Part shown: positions 1 to 5,977 of the stretch, in pieces
How positions within the stretch are numbered: position 1 is the first letter of the stretch
Layout: every line of letters starts with the position of its first letter
Assembly: GCA_002720285.1 (NCBI GenBank)
Contig: PBHT01000016.1
Location: 41,773 to 47,749 of the forward strand
Reading direction: 5' to 3'
Source of the DNA: Acidobacteriota bacterium
Lineage (GTDB): Bacteria; Acidobacteriota; Vicinamibacteria; Vicinamibacterales; UBA823
DNA length: 5,977 nucleotides
Program-made: the position numbers and the translations under genes
Notes under the pieces: generated by a model
What the model saw: the letters and a program-made list of their open reading frames with translations, nothing else
What the model was told of the DNA's origin: nothing
Database searches by the model: none

Positions 1-68
1 AGCCGAACGCGTTGAAGCGATGAAGCTTCCATGCTAGCATTCCGCTACCCTCCGGAGGGGTATCTGCA
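1..68 (+). other. Unresolved tail of upstream region before the pseudokinase gene
   Basis: All three forward frames entering from the left edge close quickly, at TGA 13-15, TGA 21-23 and TAG 35-37. If an upstream gene runs in on this strand, the longest visible tail is frame 2, which reads AERVEAMKLPC then TAG at 35-37. Eleven codons are too few to identify a family. A separate mini-ORF starts at ATG 31 ([13 protein letters not shown]) and stops at TGA 70-72, overlapping the proposed CTG start of the next gene. Only a weak GAAG lies upstream of that ATG. No convincing -10/-35 pair is visible, so the cluster's promoter is probably outside the window. Confidence 0.3.
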
Positions 69-71
69 CTG
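46..71 (+). promoter_or_regulatory. SD inside a palindrome, followed by a CTG start
   Basis: GGAGGGG at 54-60 is the strongest SD-like match near any start in the window and lies 8 nt before CTG 69-71. It forms the right arm of a perfect 12-nt palindrome, ccctccggaggg (48-59). TA/TA at 46-47 and 61-62 extends it if G60 is bulged out. In RNA, C48-U51 can pair with A56-G59 around a CCGG loop, which would hide the SD. The CTG also overlaps the TGA of a 13-codon mini-ORF as CTGA. Role as a ribosome binding site that decides the start: well supported. Role as a regulatory hairpin: inference only. Confidence 0.55.
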
Positions 72-2105
72 ACACGAGACGAAGCGAGTTCATCCCCAAA
101 GCCTAGTGCGTTCGGCCCGTTTCTTGTGGAGCACCAAATCGGAATGGGCTTTTCTGGTCCCGTTTTTCGAGCTTATGACCCAGAAAATGAGCTGCCTGTT
201 GCTATAAAAGCATTCCAGCTTGATATCACGCCGGAGCAGGCTCAGACGCTGGCTGAGCATTTTAATCGGATCGCTCAGATCGGTCTGTCCGAGCCTGAAG
301 TAGTTACGCCTCTCAGCGCTGGAGTCGAGGATACCGTCGCCTACCTAGTTCTGGAGCACGTGGCGATGGAATCACTAGATGTCGCGATGCGGGACTATGC
401 GCCAGATGCAATAGACAGATCAAATAAGCTAATCGCTCAACTGGCCGGTGCAATCGATTGTGCACGCACAGTTGGTGCGCTCCATGGCGCGCTGCACCCG
501 CGCGACGTGTTCGTAGCCAGGGATTCAGTAAAGGTTAGTGGGTTCGGTGTCGTACCAGGCTTGGAAGAAATTGGGTTACGGGGACCCGTTAGGCGCCCCT
601 ACTCTGCACCGGAACGAGTGAAAGGTGGTGACTGGGGTCCGACCGCCGATATTTTCTCGCTTGCGGTGATCGCATACGAATTGCTAACAGGAATACGTCC
701 TGTGGGAACGGGACGTGAAGCGATCGCGAAAATACGTAATAGCGGTTCAGCGAAGAACGCCGCTGCACTCAAGAGGCTCTTCTTGGCTGCGATGTCCGAC
801 AACCCCGATGAACGTCCGCGCACTGCACACGAATTTGCGAGTGCATTTGAGGGTATTACCTCCACTACTAGTACCGTTGGTAAGACCGAGGCAACGAGTG
901 CGACCTCGGCGGCTGATTCTGAGGTCAATGGAGGAGCGACCGAACCGATCAGCGAACTGGTTGTCGAGTCGACTGCCGACTTCGAGGAGGGCGGGGCTGT
1001 TGGTGAAGCTTGGAATAGCAATTCACAGGAGCCCGCCGAGTGGGTAGGTTCTGAGGAAGATGAAGTTGTGTCAGACCTGCCGATGTTAGACGAAAAGTCT
1101 CGTGGAAACTCAAGAAGCGAGCCTTCGACGAATGAACCTGAACCTGAACCTGTTACGCTGGTCGAAATGCTGGACGTATCGGAGGACTCGAAGCCATCAG
1201 ACAATATAGTGAGGGCTGAGGCTAAGAATAAATTGAGTAATCAGGGGCGTAAATCTCCTACTCCGGCTGAAGTCGAAAGTATCCTTAGTACTCCTGAGGC
1301 GAATGCGGCTCAAAACGAGTCGCCTATTGTAGAACCTGCTCCGAACCAGTCCTCTGAGCCAGCAGTTCCTGTTTCATATGCGCGAAACCGTTCACTTTTC
1401 GATACTGCCCAAGTCCACGGTAACCAACACACCCAGTTTGATTCGGAATCGACAGAGGACTCACCATCTCAACTCGAGGAGGCTTCTTCTGAAAGTGAAG
1501 CCAATAGGCGATTGTTGGGGTTGCCGGTTGCCCCAACGTTCATTGTGGGGTTAATTGTTTCGTTTCTAGCTGGTTATGCACTGCGTTCACCGGACTTGGC
1601 TAGACCTGTCTCTGAGACAGGCGCTCTGCCAGGAGCGATGGTAACGGAAGAGTCTTCACCTATTACTACTACGGTTGAAGCACCGGCAGCAGCAGAGAGT
1701 GGCGCCCTACTGAACGCAGAAAAGCCAGACGCATCAATGGAGACTCTGGAAACCAACGCCGAGGTCGCCGCCTCGCCGATTCCTCGTAGCGAGGTAGCTC
1801 CGTCCATCTTATCGGAAGAGGGGCTTCCTTCTCCGGTAGAGACCTTGCCGGAGTCTGCGTCGACTGACCAAAGCTTTGTGTCCTTGGAGTCCAGTACAAT
1901 TGAATTTGAAACGCGCCCGCCGGGTGCTGAAGTATATGTCGATGGTCGAAGTCTTGGTGCGACGCCCATGTTGGCGCCTGATATTTTGCCGGGGAGCCAC
2001 ACGATCCGATTCATAATTGAGGGGTATCGTGAATGGACGACCATCGTTGAGGTGGTGGGCGGGCAGTCGATCCGAGTAGCTGCTTCGCTTGAGGGTGTGC
2101 GATGA
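69..2105 (+). CDS. Membrane-anchored Ser/Thr pseudokinase with C-terminal PEGA domain
   Basis: A predicted protein of 678 residues from CTG 69, or 659 from the conventional GTG at 126. The CTG is preferred because it has a strong SD at 54-60, and because the frame between it and 126 encodes [11 protein letters not shown], the usual first strand of bacterial Ser/Thr kinase domains. No ATG, GTG or TTG lies in frame between the TGA at 21-23 and 126. Residue numbers below use CTG as 1. The kinase fold spans about 15-263: glycine loop IGMGFSGPV (24-32), ATP-binding Lys K47 (VAIK), APE motif 180-182, F-helix Asp D194 and late Arg R249. Catalytic residues are lost: HRD is H139-G-A, the following Lys is His, the metal-binding Asn is Asp, DFG is G158-F-G, and the helix-C Glu position is Ile68. 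Then come a long acidic, Ser/Pro/Glu-rich linker to about 480, one membrane segment (about 482-505, preceded by Arg-Arg), a second linker and a PEGA-like domain (about 608-674, ending in the usual PG..TIRF..EGY pattern). Likely topology is kinase fold in the cytoplasm and PEGA outside. It overlaps carA by ATGA. Fold call is secure; function is unknown, probably a scaffold or nucleotide-sensing regulator rather than an active kinase. Confidence 0.85.
   Translation: MTRDEASSSPKPSAFGPFLVEHQIGMGFSGPVFRAYDPENELPVAIKAFQLDITPEQAQTLAEHFNRIAQIGLSEPEVVTPLSAGVEDTVAYLVLEHVAMESLDVAMRDYAPDAIDRSNKLIAQLAGAIDCARTVGALHGALHPRDVFVARDSVKVSGFGVVPGLEEIGLRGPVRRPYSAPERVKGGDWGPTADIFSLAVIAYELLTGIRPVGTGREAIAKIRNSGSAKNAAALKRLFLAAMSDNPDERPRTAHEFASAFEGITSTTSTVGKTEATSATSAADSEVNGGATEPISELVVESTADFEEGGAVGEAWNSNSQEPAEWVGSEEDEVVSDLPMLDEKSRGNSRSEPSTNEPEPEPVTLVEMLDVSEDSKPSDNIVRAEAKNKLSNQGRKSPTPAEVESILSTPEANAAQNESPIVEPAPNQSSEPAVPVSYARNRSLFDTAQVHGNQHTQFDSESTEDSPSQLEEASSESEANRRLLGLPVAPTFIVGLIVSFLAGYALRSPDLARPVSETGALPGAMVTEESSPITTTVEAPAAAESGALLNAEKPDASMETLETNAEVAASPIPRSEVAPSILSEEGLPSPVETLPESASTDQSFVSLESSTIEFETRPPGAEVYVDGRSLGATPMLAPDILPGSHTIRFIIEGYREWTTIVEVVGGQSIRVAASLEGVR
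1134..1151 (+). repeat. Three tandem copies of a gaacct hexamer in the linker
   Basis: Three exact gaacct units encode Glu-Pro-Glu-Pro-Glu-Pro (residues 356-361 counted from CTG 69) within the disordered acidic linker of the pseudokinase. The unit is six bases, so gain or loss of copies keeps the reading frame and only changes linker length. It is too short to suggest more than a small slippage-prone site. Confidence 0.6.
1514..1637 (+). other. Potential stem-loops flanking the membrane-segment codons
   Basis: Three inverted repeats lie inside the pseudokinase gene around the codons of its membrane helix (1512-1583). The first is gttgggg 1514-1520 with ccccaac 1531-1537, loop of 10. The second is cctgtctc 1605-1612 with gagacagg 1614-1621, a perfect palindrome around one central base; as RNA it forms a 7-bp stem with a 3-nt loop. 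The third, directly abutting, is cgctc 1622-1626 with gagcg 1633-1637. All are visible by direct complementarity. Whether they fold in the mRNA or matter is unknown, and coding sequence does produce such repeats by chance. Confidence 0.3.
2091..2104 (+). promoter_or_regulatory. carA ribosome binding site inside the pseudokinase 3' end, ATGA overlap
   Basis: GAGGG at 2091-2095 lies 6 nt before the carA ATG (2102-2104) and within the last codons of the upstream gene. The ATG shares bases with the upstream TGA (2103-2105). This layout is typical of translational coupling, in which ribosomes finishing the first cistron help initiate the second and keep output of the two proteins linked. Confidence 0.7.
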
Positions 2106-3247
2106 CGAAGGCGATTCTTGCGCTTGAGGACGGTTCATGGTTTACAGGAGTCTCGGTTGGTGCAAAGGGAGATTCCGGTGGGGAAGTGGTTTTCAACACG
2201 AGTATGACCGGTTACCAAGAGGTGCTGACAGACCCGTCGTATGCGGGACAGCTAGTGATGATGACCTGTCCAGAGATCGGGAACTACGGTGTGTCAGAAG
2301 AAGACATCGAGTCGCGTGGACCTCAAGTCGCTGGTTTTATCGTCAGACAGGCTTCATCCATTGCTAGCAACTGGCGTGCTTCAGGTACGTTGAGTGACTA
2401 TTTGTCGAACCATGACATCGTCGCAATTGCGGATATTGACACACGTGCAGTCACGCGCACCCTGCGATCGAGTGGCGTGATGCGGGGTGTTATTTCCACG
2501 GGCAACGTGGAACCCGAAGAGGCGATCGATCGGGCACGGAAGGTTCTGCCGATGGAAGGCGCGGATCTCGTAACACGTGTGACTTGTCAAGCACCGTTCG
2601 ATTGGGCGCCTGACTCGTCTGGGCCGGGCTCCTCGTTTCCCGAGGAGTTTAGCCTGCCGCCGGAGCGCCGCGCTGATCGTCCGTTACGCATCGCGGCCTA
2701 CGACTTCGGCATGAAATGGAACATACTACGCCGACTTAGCGCATACGGTTGTGACATCCGTGTGTTTCCTGCCAGTTCCCCAGCGAGTGAGCTATTGGCA
2801 ATTGATCCTGATGGCGTATTTCTTAGCAACGGTCCCGGCGATCCCGCGCCGCTTGATTACGCTATCAAGAACGTACAGGCACTGGTCGCAGCTGAGGTGC
2901 CGACTTTTGGTATCTGCCTTGGTCATCAAGTGCTGGGTCTTGCGCTTGGTGGTAAAACCTATAAGTTAAAATTCGGCCACCGGGGAGCCAACCATCCGGT
3001 TAAGCACTTAGCAACGGACAAGATCGAGATCACATCACAGAATCACGGCTTTGCCGTTGATCCTGACTCGCTACCGAGTGATGTGATGGTGACACACCTC
3101 AATTTATACGATGGTACGGTTGAGGGATTACGTCACAAGTCGCGACCTGCATTCGCCGTGCAATATCATCCAGAGGCTTCACCCGGTCCTCACGATGCTG
3201 ACTATCTGTTCGGTCTGTTTTTGGATGTAATTGACGAACGACATTAA
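2102..3247 (+). CDS. carA: Carbamoyl-phosphate synthase small subunit (glutamine amidotransferase)
   Basis: CarA hydrolyses glutamine and passes ammonia through a tunnel to CarB, for carbamoyl phosphate used in pyrimidine and arginine synthesis. It is cytoplasmic and acts as a CarA-CarB heterodimer. At 381 residues it matches the E. coli length (382). The N-terminal small-chain domain carries LEDGSWFTG near the start, [22 protein letters not shown], and PEIGNYG. The class I glutamine amidotransferase domain begins around residue 196. It has SNGPGDP at 242-248, the nucleophile Cys272 in GICLGHQ, the [10 protein letters not shown] segment, and the rest of the triad, His356 and Glu358, in [11 protein letters not shown]. 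All catalytic residues are present, so it should be active. The ATG is supported by GAGGG 6 nt upstream and by the family N-terminus. It ends with TAA directly followed by an in-register TGA (3248-3250). The only unusual point is the ATGA overlap with a pseudokinase gene. Confidence 0.97.
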   Translation: MTKAILALEDGSWFTGVSVGAKGDSGGEVVFNTSMTGYQEVLTDPSYAGQLVMMTCPEIGNYGVSEEDIESRGPQVAGFIVRQASSIASNWRASGTLSDYLSNHDIVAIADIDTRAVTRTLRSSGVMRGVISTGNVEPEEAIDRARKVLPMEGADLVTRVTCQAPFDWAPDSSGPGSSFPEEFSLPPERRADRPLRIAAYDFGMKWNILRRLSAYGCDIRVFPASSPASELLAIDPDGVFLSNGPGDPAPLDYAIKNVQALVAAEVPTFGICLGHQVLGLALGGKTYKLKFGHRGANHPVKHLATDKIEITSQNHGFAVDPDSLPSDVMVTHLNLYDGTVEGLRHKSRPAFAVQYHPEASPGPHDADYLFGLFLDVIDERH

Positions 3248-3248
3248 T

Positions 3249-3303
3249 GACGGAGAATTCATAACCAGGCATGACTATGCTTGGGTGACATCGGCGCTCC
3301 GTC
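3249..3303 (+). promoter_or_regulatory. Nested potential stem-loops in the carA-carB spacer
   Basis: The 79-nt spacer contains an outer perfect 7-bp inverted repeat, gacggag 3249-3255 with ctccgtc 3297-3303. Within it is an inner hairpin, ccaggcat 3265-3272 with atgcttgg 3277-3284, 8 bp including one G-U, around the tetraloop gact. Neither arm is followed by a run of T, so this is not a classical intrinsic terminator. It could set the relative expression of carA and carB through RNA processing or stability, but that is inference. The complementarity is direct observation. Confidence 0.45.
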
Positions 3304-3326
3304 CAATTTGATGACGTAGTTTTGCA

Positions 3327-5977
3327 ATGCCAAAGCGTGCTGACCTAAAACGTATACTTGTGATCGGCTCTGGCCCGATTGTCATTGGGCAGGCTTGCGA
3401 ATTTGATTATTCCGGTACACAAGCATGTAAAGCACTGCGCGCAGAGGGGCTTGAGGTTGTCCTCGTTAACAGTAACCCGGCGACGATCATGACTGATCCT
3501 GAAGTCGCTGATCGGACTTATGTAGAGCCTCTAACGCCAGAAATCGTTACGCAGATCATCGAGCGCGAAAGTCCAGACGCTCTTTTGCCAACTGTAGGTG
3601 GGCAGACAGCACTTAACCTTGCTGTAGCCCTAGGCGAAAAGGGTATTCTGAATGCGCATGGCGTTGAGTTGATCGGTGCGTCAATTGAAGCGATTAAGGT
3701 GGCTGAAGATCGACTCCAATTTCGTGAAGCGATGCACTCAATTGGCGTTGCTGTTCCAGACAGTGTTTATGTTAAGTCTTCGGACGAGGCAATGGCCGCG
3801 GTCGAGAAACTTGGATTTCCGGTAATTATCAGGCCTTCATTCACGCTTGGCGGTGTTGGTGGTGGCATCGCTTACAACTTGGCTGAGTTTCGCGAGATGG
3901 TCGAAAGGGGTCTGGGTTTTAGTCCTGTCAGTGAAATTTTGCTTGAAGAGTCAGTGCTTGGGTGGAAAGAGTTCGAACTCGAAGTCATGCGTGACGTAGC
4001 GGACAATTTTGTTGTGATCTGTTCAATCGAAAATATCGATCCGATGGGCGTGCACACCGGCGATAGCGTTACGGTTGCCCCAGCACTGACGTTGACCGAT
4101 AAGGAGTATCAGCGACTCCGTGATGCAGCTAAGCGGATTATTCGGCGAGTGGGTGTCGAAACCGGCGGTTCAAATATTCAGTTTGCTATTCATCCTGAGA
4201 ATGGTCGCGTCGTAGCTATTGAAATGAACCCGCGCGTTTCCCGTTCCTCGGCGCTTGCGTCGAAAGCCACCGGGTTTCCAATCGCGAAAATCGCTGCAAA
4301 GCTGGCGCTCGGTTATCGTCTTGATGAAATCCCCAACGATATAACTCGTTTAACGCCGGCATCGTTCGAGCCAACTATCGACTATGTAGTTGTCAAGATT
4401 CCCCGCTGGGCCTTTGAAAAATTTCCACGGGCCGATCCGACACTTACAACGCAGATGAAATCAGTTGGCGAGGTCATGGCCATTGGGCGAACTTTTAAGG
4501 AGGCTTTTCTCAAAGGATTCCGCTCGCTCGAATTGGGGCGTTCAGGACAGTTATTTGCCCAGTCGGAAGGCGAGTCGGAGGACGATGCGGCGCTTCAAAG
4601 GCAACTCGCTGTACCCACTGACAGAAGGCTATTTGCCACTTTTCGTGCCTTGCAGCGTGGTTGGACAGTTGAGCAGGTACATGACATTACCAAGATTGAC
4701 CGTTGGTTTTTGTCCCAATTCTTGGAAATGATTCAGATCGAACAAGCGGCTGGACTTGTGGGCTTGCGGGAAATGTCCGTGGAGCTATTAACTACACTGA
4801 AACGTTCTGGTTTTAGTGATGCCGATATCGCGGTAATTACCGGAACCGATACGGCGTCAGTCTTCGACCGACGAAAGGACGCCGGTCTGCGGCCGGTGTA
4901 TAAGCGAATTGATACCTGTGCAGCAGAATTCGAGTCATTCACTCCTTACCAATACGGTACTTACGAGGAAGAATGTGAGGCAAATCCAACCGATCGGCCG
5001 AAGATCGTAATTTTGGGTAGTGGGCCGAACCGGATTGGGCAGGGCCTCGAGTTCGACTACTGCTGTTGTCACGCTGCGTTTGCTCTCCAGGAACAGGGCT
5101 TTGAGACCATTATGATCAACTGTAATCCGGAGACCGTGTCCACTGATTACGATTCGGTGGATCGACTCTATTTTGAGCCACTTACCTTCGAGGATGTTGT
5201 TGCAATTATCGATCGTGAGCAGTCAGGTGGCGGTGATGTGTCATGCCTGGTGCAGTTTGGAGGACAGACGCCACTCAAACTCGCGTTACCGCTGCAAGCT
5301 GCAGGCGTAAAGATCTTGGGCACGTCACCGGATTCAATTGACCTTGCGGAAGACCGCGATCGTTTTTCGCGGCTCCTCTGGGACCTTGGCATTTCCCAGG
5401 CTCCCAGCGGAATCGCCACGTCGCGTGAGGAAGCACGTGCCGTCGCATCGTCCATCGGATTCCCGATCGTTGTCCGACCGTCCTACGTACTTGGTGGGCG
5501 GGCAATGGCTATTGTCTATGATCTGTCGGCGCTGGATCGGTACGTTACGGATGCAGTTGATGCGTCGCCTGAGAGGCCAGTCCTAATCGATAAGTTTTTG
5601 GAAGATGCCTTTGAACTCGATGTTGATGCGGTAGCCGATGCGGAGGGTGCGGTGGTAATTGGCGGCATCATGGAGCACATCGAAGAGGCCGGCATTCATT
5701 CAGGTGATAGCTCTTGCGTAGTGCCGCCTTATCTTGTTCCCGAGCGACAACTTGCAGTAATTCGTGATTACACCCATCGAATCGCGCGAGCGCTAAATGT
5801 TGTTGGTTTGATGAATATACAATTTGCCATTAAGGATGACACGGTGTACGTGCTTGAGGTGAATCCTCGTGCGTCCCGTACGGTCCCGTATTTATCGAAG
5901 GCCACTGGTGTACCTCTCGCGAAAGTGGCGGCTAGGGTCATGGCGGGGACGAGCCTTGCTGACCTCGAGCTAGTAGA
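3327..5977 (+). CDS. carB: Carbamoyl-phosphate synthase large subunit, 3' end cut by window edge
   Basis: CarB makes carbamoyl phosphate from bicarbonate, ammonia from CarA, and two ATP. The frame is open from ATG 3327 to the right edge: 883 codons of the roughly 1070 usual, with no internal stop or frameshift. The start is forced, since an in-frame TGA at 3312-3314 lies just upstream with no other start codon between, and the N-terminus [17 protein letters not shown] matches the E. coli form (MPKRTD). The first half (carboxyphosphate unit) has [23 protein letters not shown], and ATP-grasp residues R129, R169, E215, E299 and N301 at the E. coli positions. Residues about 400-555 form the oligomerisation region (KIDRWFL, then [12 protein letters not shown]). 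The second half, the internal duplicate, starts near residue 559 with [17 protein letters not shown], followed by [13 protein letters not shown]677, R717 in [31 protein letters not shown], and E844/N846 in [11 protein letters not shown]. The tail of the second half and the C-terminal MGS-like allosteric domain, which binds UMP and ornithine in E. coli, lie beyond the window. No SD is visible before the ATG. Confidence 0.97.
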   Translation, partial: MPKRADLKRILVIGSGPIVIGQACEFDYSGTQACKALRAEGLEVVLVNSNPATIMTDPEVADRTYVEPLTPEIVTQIIERESPDALLPTVGGQTALNLAVALGEKGILNAHGVELIGASIEAIKVAEDRLQFREAMHSIGVAVPDSVYVKSSDEAMAAVEKLGFPVIIRPSFTLGGVGGGIAYNLAEFREMVERGLGFSPVSEILLEESVLGWKEFELEVMRDVADNFVVICSIENIDPMGVHTGDSVTVAPALTLTDKEYQRLRDAAKRIIRRVGVETGGSNIQFAIHPENGRVVAIEMNPRVSRSSALASKATGFPIAKIAAKLALGYRLDEIPNDITRLTPASFEPTIDYVVVKIPRWAFEKFPRADPTLTTQMKSVGEVMAIGRTFKEAFLKGFRSLELGRSGQLFAQSEGESEDDAALQRQLAVPTDRRLFATFRALQRGWTVEQVHDITKIDRWFLSQFLEMIQIEQAAGLVGLREMSVELLTTLKRSGFSDADIAVITGTDTASVFDRRKDAGLRPVYKRIDTCAAEFESFTPYQYGTYEEECEANPTDRPKIVILGSGPNRIGQGLEFDYCCCHAAFALQEQGFETIMINCNPETVSTDYDSVDRLYFEPLTFEDVVAIIDREQSGGGDVSCLVQFGGQTPLKLALPLQAAGVKILGTSPDSIDLAEDRDRFSRLLWDLGISQAPSGIATSREEARAVASSIGFPIVVRPSYVLGGRAMAIVYDLSALDRYVTDAVDASPERPVLIDKFLEDAFELDVDAVADAEGAVVIGGIMEHIEEAGIHSGDSSCVVPPYLVPERQLAVIRDYTHRIARALNVVGLMNIQFAIKDDTVYVLEVNPRASRTVPYLSKATGVPLAKVAARVMAGTSLADLELV

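Noticed and set aside
31..72. Programmed frameshift joining the mini-ORF at ATG 31 to the pseudokinase frame
   Set aside because: No slippery heptamer lies at the junction, and the mini-ORF peptide does not resemble a kinase N-terminus. Initiation at CTG 69 explains the data more simply.
126..128. GTG as the pseudokinase start
   Set aside because: It has no SD and would cut off the FGPFLV strand that starts the kinase fold. It is kept only as the conservative fallback start.
599..1204. 201-codon open frame on the minus strand opposite the pseudokinase
   Set aside because: It lies opposite the acidic Ser/Glu/Pro-rich linker, has a low-complexity Ser/Thr product with no recognisable domain, and the plus-strand frame is clearly coding. 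The same applies to minus-strand frames at 1574-2044 and 1809-2138.
1631..1640. Internal translation start (AGGAG then in-frame ATG 1638) giving a PEGA-only protein
   Set aside because: The gap between AGGAG and ATG is only 2 nt, too short for normal initiation, and the SD bases fall in a potential hairpin.
2086..2129. 9-nt direct repeat cgcttgagg at 2086-2094 and 2121-2129 around the carA start
   Set aside because: Both copies are explained by coding sequence (Leu-Glu codons) and, in the first, by the carA SD. No symmetry or further copies suggest an operator.
3265..3303. Intrinsic terminator between carA and carB
   Set aside because: Neither stem is followed by a T tract, and carB needs to be expressed with carA.
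3247..3319. Three tiny ORFs in the carA-carB spacer (MTENS, MTMLG and MT)
   Set aside because: They are two to five codons long with no SD, no arginine or pyrimidine-related codon run, and no terminator to attenuate. A leader-peptide reading is not supported.
4465..4731. Plus-strand open frame inside carB
   Set aside because: It is out of frame within a region where the carB frame is intact and matches the family throughout. Other short frames at 4733-4942, 5168-5455 and 5338-5586 are shadows for the same reason.
3354..5880. Internal similarity between the two halves of carB
   Set aside because: This is the ancient duplication shared by all CarB proteins, not a local event.

Overview
The window holds a compact plus-strand gene cluster: a membrane-anchored Ser/Thr-kinase-like protein that has lost its key catalytic residues, then carA and carB, the two subunits of carbamoyl-phosphate synthetase. 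There are no RNA genes, insertion sequences, CRISPR arrays or other mobile elements. GC content looks close to one half by eye. Both CPSase subunits are orthodox bacterial types. A kinase-like protein with a single membrane segment and a C-terminal PEGA domain, placed directly before carA, recalls Acidobacteriota (Vicinamibacteria-like) genomes. That taxonomic guess rests on remembered family resemblance, not on a search.

Layout. Bases 1-68 hold the unresolved tail of whatever lies upstream, plus a strong Shine-Dalgarno (SD) sequence lying inside a short palindrome. Bases 69-2105 encode the pseudokinase-TM-PEGA protein, probably from a CTG start. A conventional caller would start at GTG 126, but that cuts away the first strand of the kinase fold. 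Bases 2102-3247 are carA, which overlaps the previous gene by an ATGA. Bases 3248-3326 are a spacer with nested potential stem-loops. carB runs from 3327 off the right edge, with 883 of roughly 1070 expected codons present and no frameshift.

How the genes fit together. CarA releases ammonia from glutamine and CarB uses it, with bicarbonate and two ATP, to make carbamoyl phosphate for pyrimidines and arginine. The upstream gene ends inside the carA start, so the two are probably co-transcribed and translationally coupled. Its catalytic-loop Asp, the Lys after it and the DFG Asp are all replaced, so it is unlikely to phosphorylate CPSase by the usual mechanism. A membrane-linked scaffold or nucleotide-sensing regulator fits the sequence better, but this is inference. 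The most notable points are this pseudokinase-carAB coupling, the unusual start of the pseudokinase gene, and the structured carA-carB spacer combined with a carB start that has no visible SD.
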